Source of the DNA: Acanthochromis polyacanthus
Taxonomy: Eukaryota; Chordata; Actinopteri; Pomacentridae
DNA length: 64,000 nucleotides
Reading direction: 5' to 3'
NCBI RefSeq assembly: GCF_021347895.1
Contig: NC_067124.1
Location: forward strand, 19,148,521 to 19,212,520
Shown here piece by piece: positions 61,256 through 64,000 of this stretch (position 1 is the first letter of the stretch; each line of letters starts with the position of its first letter). The notes below the pieces were generated by a model. The model saw only the letters and a list, made by a program, of their open reading frames with translations, was not told the origin of the DNA and made no database searches. A program made the position numbers and the translations under genes.

Positions 61256-62370
61256 TCCTCTTGTAATACATCAGTAAAATGACAGGAAGAGTTTGTCTGG
61301 GGTTTAAATGACTGGATGGAATTCAGTTTGAAAAGAAAGATGCTCTTGCTTGTTTAACCGCCTTTTGATAGGTCATTATTGTCTCTTTTCAAATCAGGTA
61401 AAACCTCCGTAAAACAGTCTTTATCCATTTTCTGTCTTTTCTCCAACAATCAATCTTCCGTTCTTTGGTGGTGTAGCCAGGTCTGTGGTAGTTTATCTGA
61501 TGTTTGCTTCCTGTATGGGGGCAACAGAGTCAAGGATAGTCTGACAGGTTTGAGTAAAGCTCCTCTGTGTTAAAATGAGAGTTAGTGGTAGTTAGAGAAG
61601 CAGCAGTAAAATATTCAGAACTTGCTAGTGGACAATGAATTAAACCAAACAGTGACTGGGTGTAGCCTTCAGGACAGGCAGATGCAGTTAAACAATATGG
61701 AAGAAAACACCTTATGAAAAGAAAGCGAGTCATGTTCTTCAATGGTTCTGCTGTCAGGTCCATCAATGACACACTGATTGTCTGAAGATTGTATGGAGTT
61801 ACTATGATTTGGCTGCATTATATTAGAGGCTTTTGGTTGTATCCATGGATAGATTCTTGAAGCACAGGCCCAGGGATTCATGGGGCCCCAGGGGACATTG
61901 TTCTCCTGGCAGATACATTTAATTAAATTATTCAGAAAGTATGATTAATTCAGTTTGTTAAAATATGATTTTAATAAACCCCTGATACATGAAAAGACTT
62001 GTACCCGCCACAATACCTTGCCCAGGGAACATGATTTCACAATGAAAGCATTTTGAGCCCTGGTATCCTCCTGCACATAAGCACTGAACATGCAAGCAAT
62101 GTTAATTAAAGTCTGTGAGGTTTAAGGGCTTACATTTATAAAGGGATGGTGTTGAACTAGGGCTGAATGAATGGGGAAAATATCTAATTAAAGTTTTCAA
62201 ATAGATCATGCAATTTCTACTGGATTTGTGATATAATTTGTTGAAGCAAATGAGTCTGATAAGTCAATCTTTAGTTTAATATTCACTTTGTAATAGATTT
62301 ATAAGATGTGATGGACCATTACCACATTAGATACTGTAATATTCTGCTGGTGTGAAAAAAAATCACACTT
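61256..62370. other. Intergenic, nothing recognised
   Basis: No domain or named repeat is identifiable; open frames are short. Confidence 0.5.
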
Positions 62371-62373
62371 CCA

Positions 62374-63050
62374 GTGTCATGGCCCCTCCCTCCTCTGCAC
62401 TACCAAATGTCAGTCCTGGCGGATTGGACTCAGCTGTGGTAAGTGCACACCTGATTTTGATCACTAATCAGCTGCAGTTAAAACCAGACTCGCCCCACCA
62501 GCCGCTGCTGGTTCATTGTCTCTGCTGGCTCTATGCCAGCCACACTCTGCCTTGGCCCGCTTCAGCTCCGGACTCCCCTTGCCTGCTCTGTCCTGCCCAC
62601 CCTATTCCCGGGGCTTCTCTCCCTCGTCCTTGCCTCGGTTCCCCATCGCTGCATTCCTGCAGCCGCCTGTCTCTGCCGACGCCCTGTCAGTCACTCTCCC
62701 AGGTCTGCCTTGGTTCTGGTCTGCCGCTCCCCTCGCTGGATTTGTTAACTCGTGAGTTGAGCCATTTTGTTTTAGTTTAGCCCTTGGCCCATGCAGAGCC
62801 CTGTTTAGTTTGTTATTGTTTATTTTTTTAGTGCTCTGTTTGGTTTCTAGTTAAATTCGTTGTTTTCTGTATGGAGTTTGGTTACCTTAGTTAGTTCAGT
62901 CTGTGGTCAGTGTTTTCTGTGTGATAAATCCTTAGTTCAGCCTCAGTCTGTCTGCCTGTTTATGGTGCCTGCACTCTGGGTTCACCTCCCCCTGCCCACC
63001 CCCACCCCACCACATCCAGTGGCTTGGCCTTCATGTTTATTTAGTGAAGT
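62374..63050 (+). repeat. C-rich dispersed repeat, possibly a solo LTR
   Basis: It begins TGTCATGGCCCCTCC and is C-rich (about 62480-62740). It then shows T-rich GTTTAGTTTGTTATTG and AAATCCTTAGTTCAGCCTCA, then GCACTCTGGGTTCACCTCCC. This order is known to me from fish interspersed repeats with LTR-like ends (TG start). The 142-codon Pro/Ser/Leu frame across it has no domain. I cannot confirm the right end. Confidence 0.4.
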
Positions 63051-63087
63051 ACAGTTAACAGAATGGGCATACAGTTAACAGAATGGG
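63051..63087. repeat. 18-bp tandem duplication
   Basis: ACAGTTAACAGAATGGGC occurs twice in direct succession, separated by a single AT. Confidence 0.85.
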
Positions 63088-63562
63088 CTACTGTTCTGAC
63101 TGTAACCCACGCCAACTCCATGTTACTAGCCACAGTTCCAACTGAGAAGAGGCAGAACACACACATTAACTTTCCTAAACTTGCCTAAAAGTCCCTTGTG
63201 ACCGACAGCTGCTAGACAGCAGGCACCCTGTGTTTAAAGGCTCAGGAAATGATTAACTCAGAACATTACAATACCATCATTACAATTGCTGTTACACAGG
63301 GAGGACAGCGTGAATTTTTAAAATCACTGACATGACAGATTCAACTTTGGGTCAGGCATGATGCATGATGTGCTGGATCTGCTGAACTGTGGCCCTGTAA
63401 TCTGGTAATTGCATTGACTCAAATCTAAAATTCAATTAGAAATCATGGAACCTCTGAATCCCTGGTTGTTGTGGGACATTTAAAATTCCCCTGAAATGGG
63501 TAGAATTTGTAAGTAACCTGGTAGTAACTATCATATGAACTTAGTGAAGGCTTGTCTCACCT

Positions 63563-63745
63563 TTACCCTAAACTCGCAGAGGAGAAAAGACTAACCGGTT
63601 TGCTGATTCCATCTCTGATACTATTTGACATGTTGCACTTAAATAGTCTCTGATCACAGTGAGTCCCATTAATTATAAAGAGAGTGGAGCTTCCATCAGT
63701 GAGCTGAACTCTGTCATTGGCTGTGACCTCACAGCTGCTGTTCAG
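63563..63745 (-). CDS. CEACAM-like Ig exon, partial or decayed
   Basis: After a good acceptor (CTTTCTTTCTTTTAG) the reverse strand encodes LNSSCEVTANDRVQLTDGSS, TLFIINGTHCDQRLFKCNMS and NSIRDGISKPV. This is the second half of a fish CEACAM-type C2 domain; the usual Trp would precede the exon. The frame ends in TAA after SASLG. It may be an exon of a neighbouring gene whose upstream exons lie beyond the window, or a relic. Confidence 0.6.
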   Translation of the reverse strand: MNSSCEVTANDRVQLTDGSSTLFIINGTHCDQRLFKCNMSNSIRDGISKPVSLFSSASLG

Positions 63746-64000
63746 CTAAAAGAAAGAAAGGGAGGATCCAGAGGAGAAGCAGAATGACTGACAAAGTTGC
63801 TGAAGTCTGACAAATTTGCATTGTTTGAAATAACGATCACATTGGAGACTTTAGCTGAATCATTTAACTGACTATATGGTTTTTCCATTTTGAATCATCA
63901 GGGACCTTCTGCTTGACCATCTCTAATTTGCTTGGACTTTTTTAAACTATAAACTACAGATGTTTTAGAAGCTATATGTAAAATCTTAGACTGCTATGTG

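Noticed and set aside
62352..62780. 142-codon Pro/Ser/Leu-rich frame
   Set aside because: It crosses a C-rich dispersed repeat and shows no domain; similar frames occur in all three forward phases, as expected from base composition.

Overview
The window is vertebrate nuclear DNA, almost certainly from a teleost fish. It has long introns, GT-AG splice sites, several Tc1/mariner families typical of ray-finned fish, a tRNA-headed SINE, and fish-style immunoglobulin receptor genes. There is no bacterial, organellar or CRISPR-like content. || Region 1 (1-35400, + strand) is one gene, the kainate-type glutamate receptor subunit grik5 (KA2/GluK5). It starts inside the signal-peptide exon and runs through 19 coding exons to the stop at 35398-35400. 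The domain order is complete: amino-terminal domain (exons 1-10), S1 (10-13), M1 (13), pore loop (14), M3 (15), S2 (15-17), M4 (18) and a long basic/proline-rich tail (19). All exon borders agree in phase except at four places (start of exon 7, exon 9, exon 10, and the exon 14/15 junction). At each of these a single base is missing or extra in a short homopolymer. I read these as probable consensus errors, not proof of a pseudogene. The introns carry Tc1-like elements (intact at 9891-11529, decayed at 2258-3839 and 15200-15620), a SINE with a perfect 12-bp target duplication (4778-5137), a TTAA-flanked inverted-repeat element (18202-19029) and a LINE endonuclease relic (about 29440-29620). || Region 2 (35401-46603) is the grik5 3' flank plus intergenic DNA. 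It holds a decayed Tc1-like transposase (about 43300-44110) and, at about 41965-42108, a relic of a V-set exon matching the gene that follows. || Region 3 (46604-50466, - strand) is a six-exon gene for a small receptor: signal peptide, one nectin/PVR-like V-set domain, transmembrane helix, and a tail with two ITIM-like tyrosine motifs. The layout resembles TIGIT. Two inverted-repeat elements sit in its introns. || Region 4 (54690-57089, - strand) is a five-exon CEACAM-like gene: signal peptide, a cysteine-free N domain, two C2-type Ig domains and a short hydrophobic C terminus. Another CEACAM-like Ig exon or relic lies at 63563-63745 on the same strand. || Region 5 (57090-64000) is repeat-rich and contains a second intact copy (59501-61139, also 1639 bp) of the Tc1-like element seen in grik5 intron 4. 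|| Overall, a conserved neuronal gene is followed by a fast-evolving immune-type Ig receptor cluster. In mammals grik5 is also close to the CEACAM cluster, so the linkage may be ancient. The most notable items are the ITIM-bearing V-set receptor with its nearby decayed duplicate, the pair of intact Tc1-like copies, and the four single-base frame breaks in grik5.
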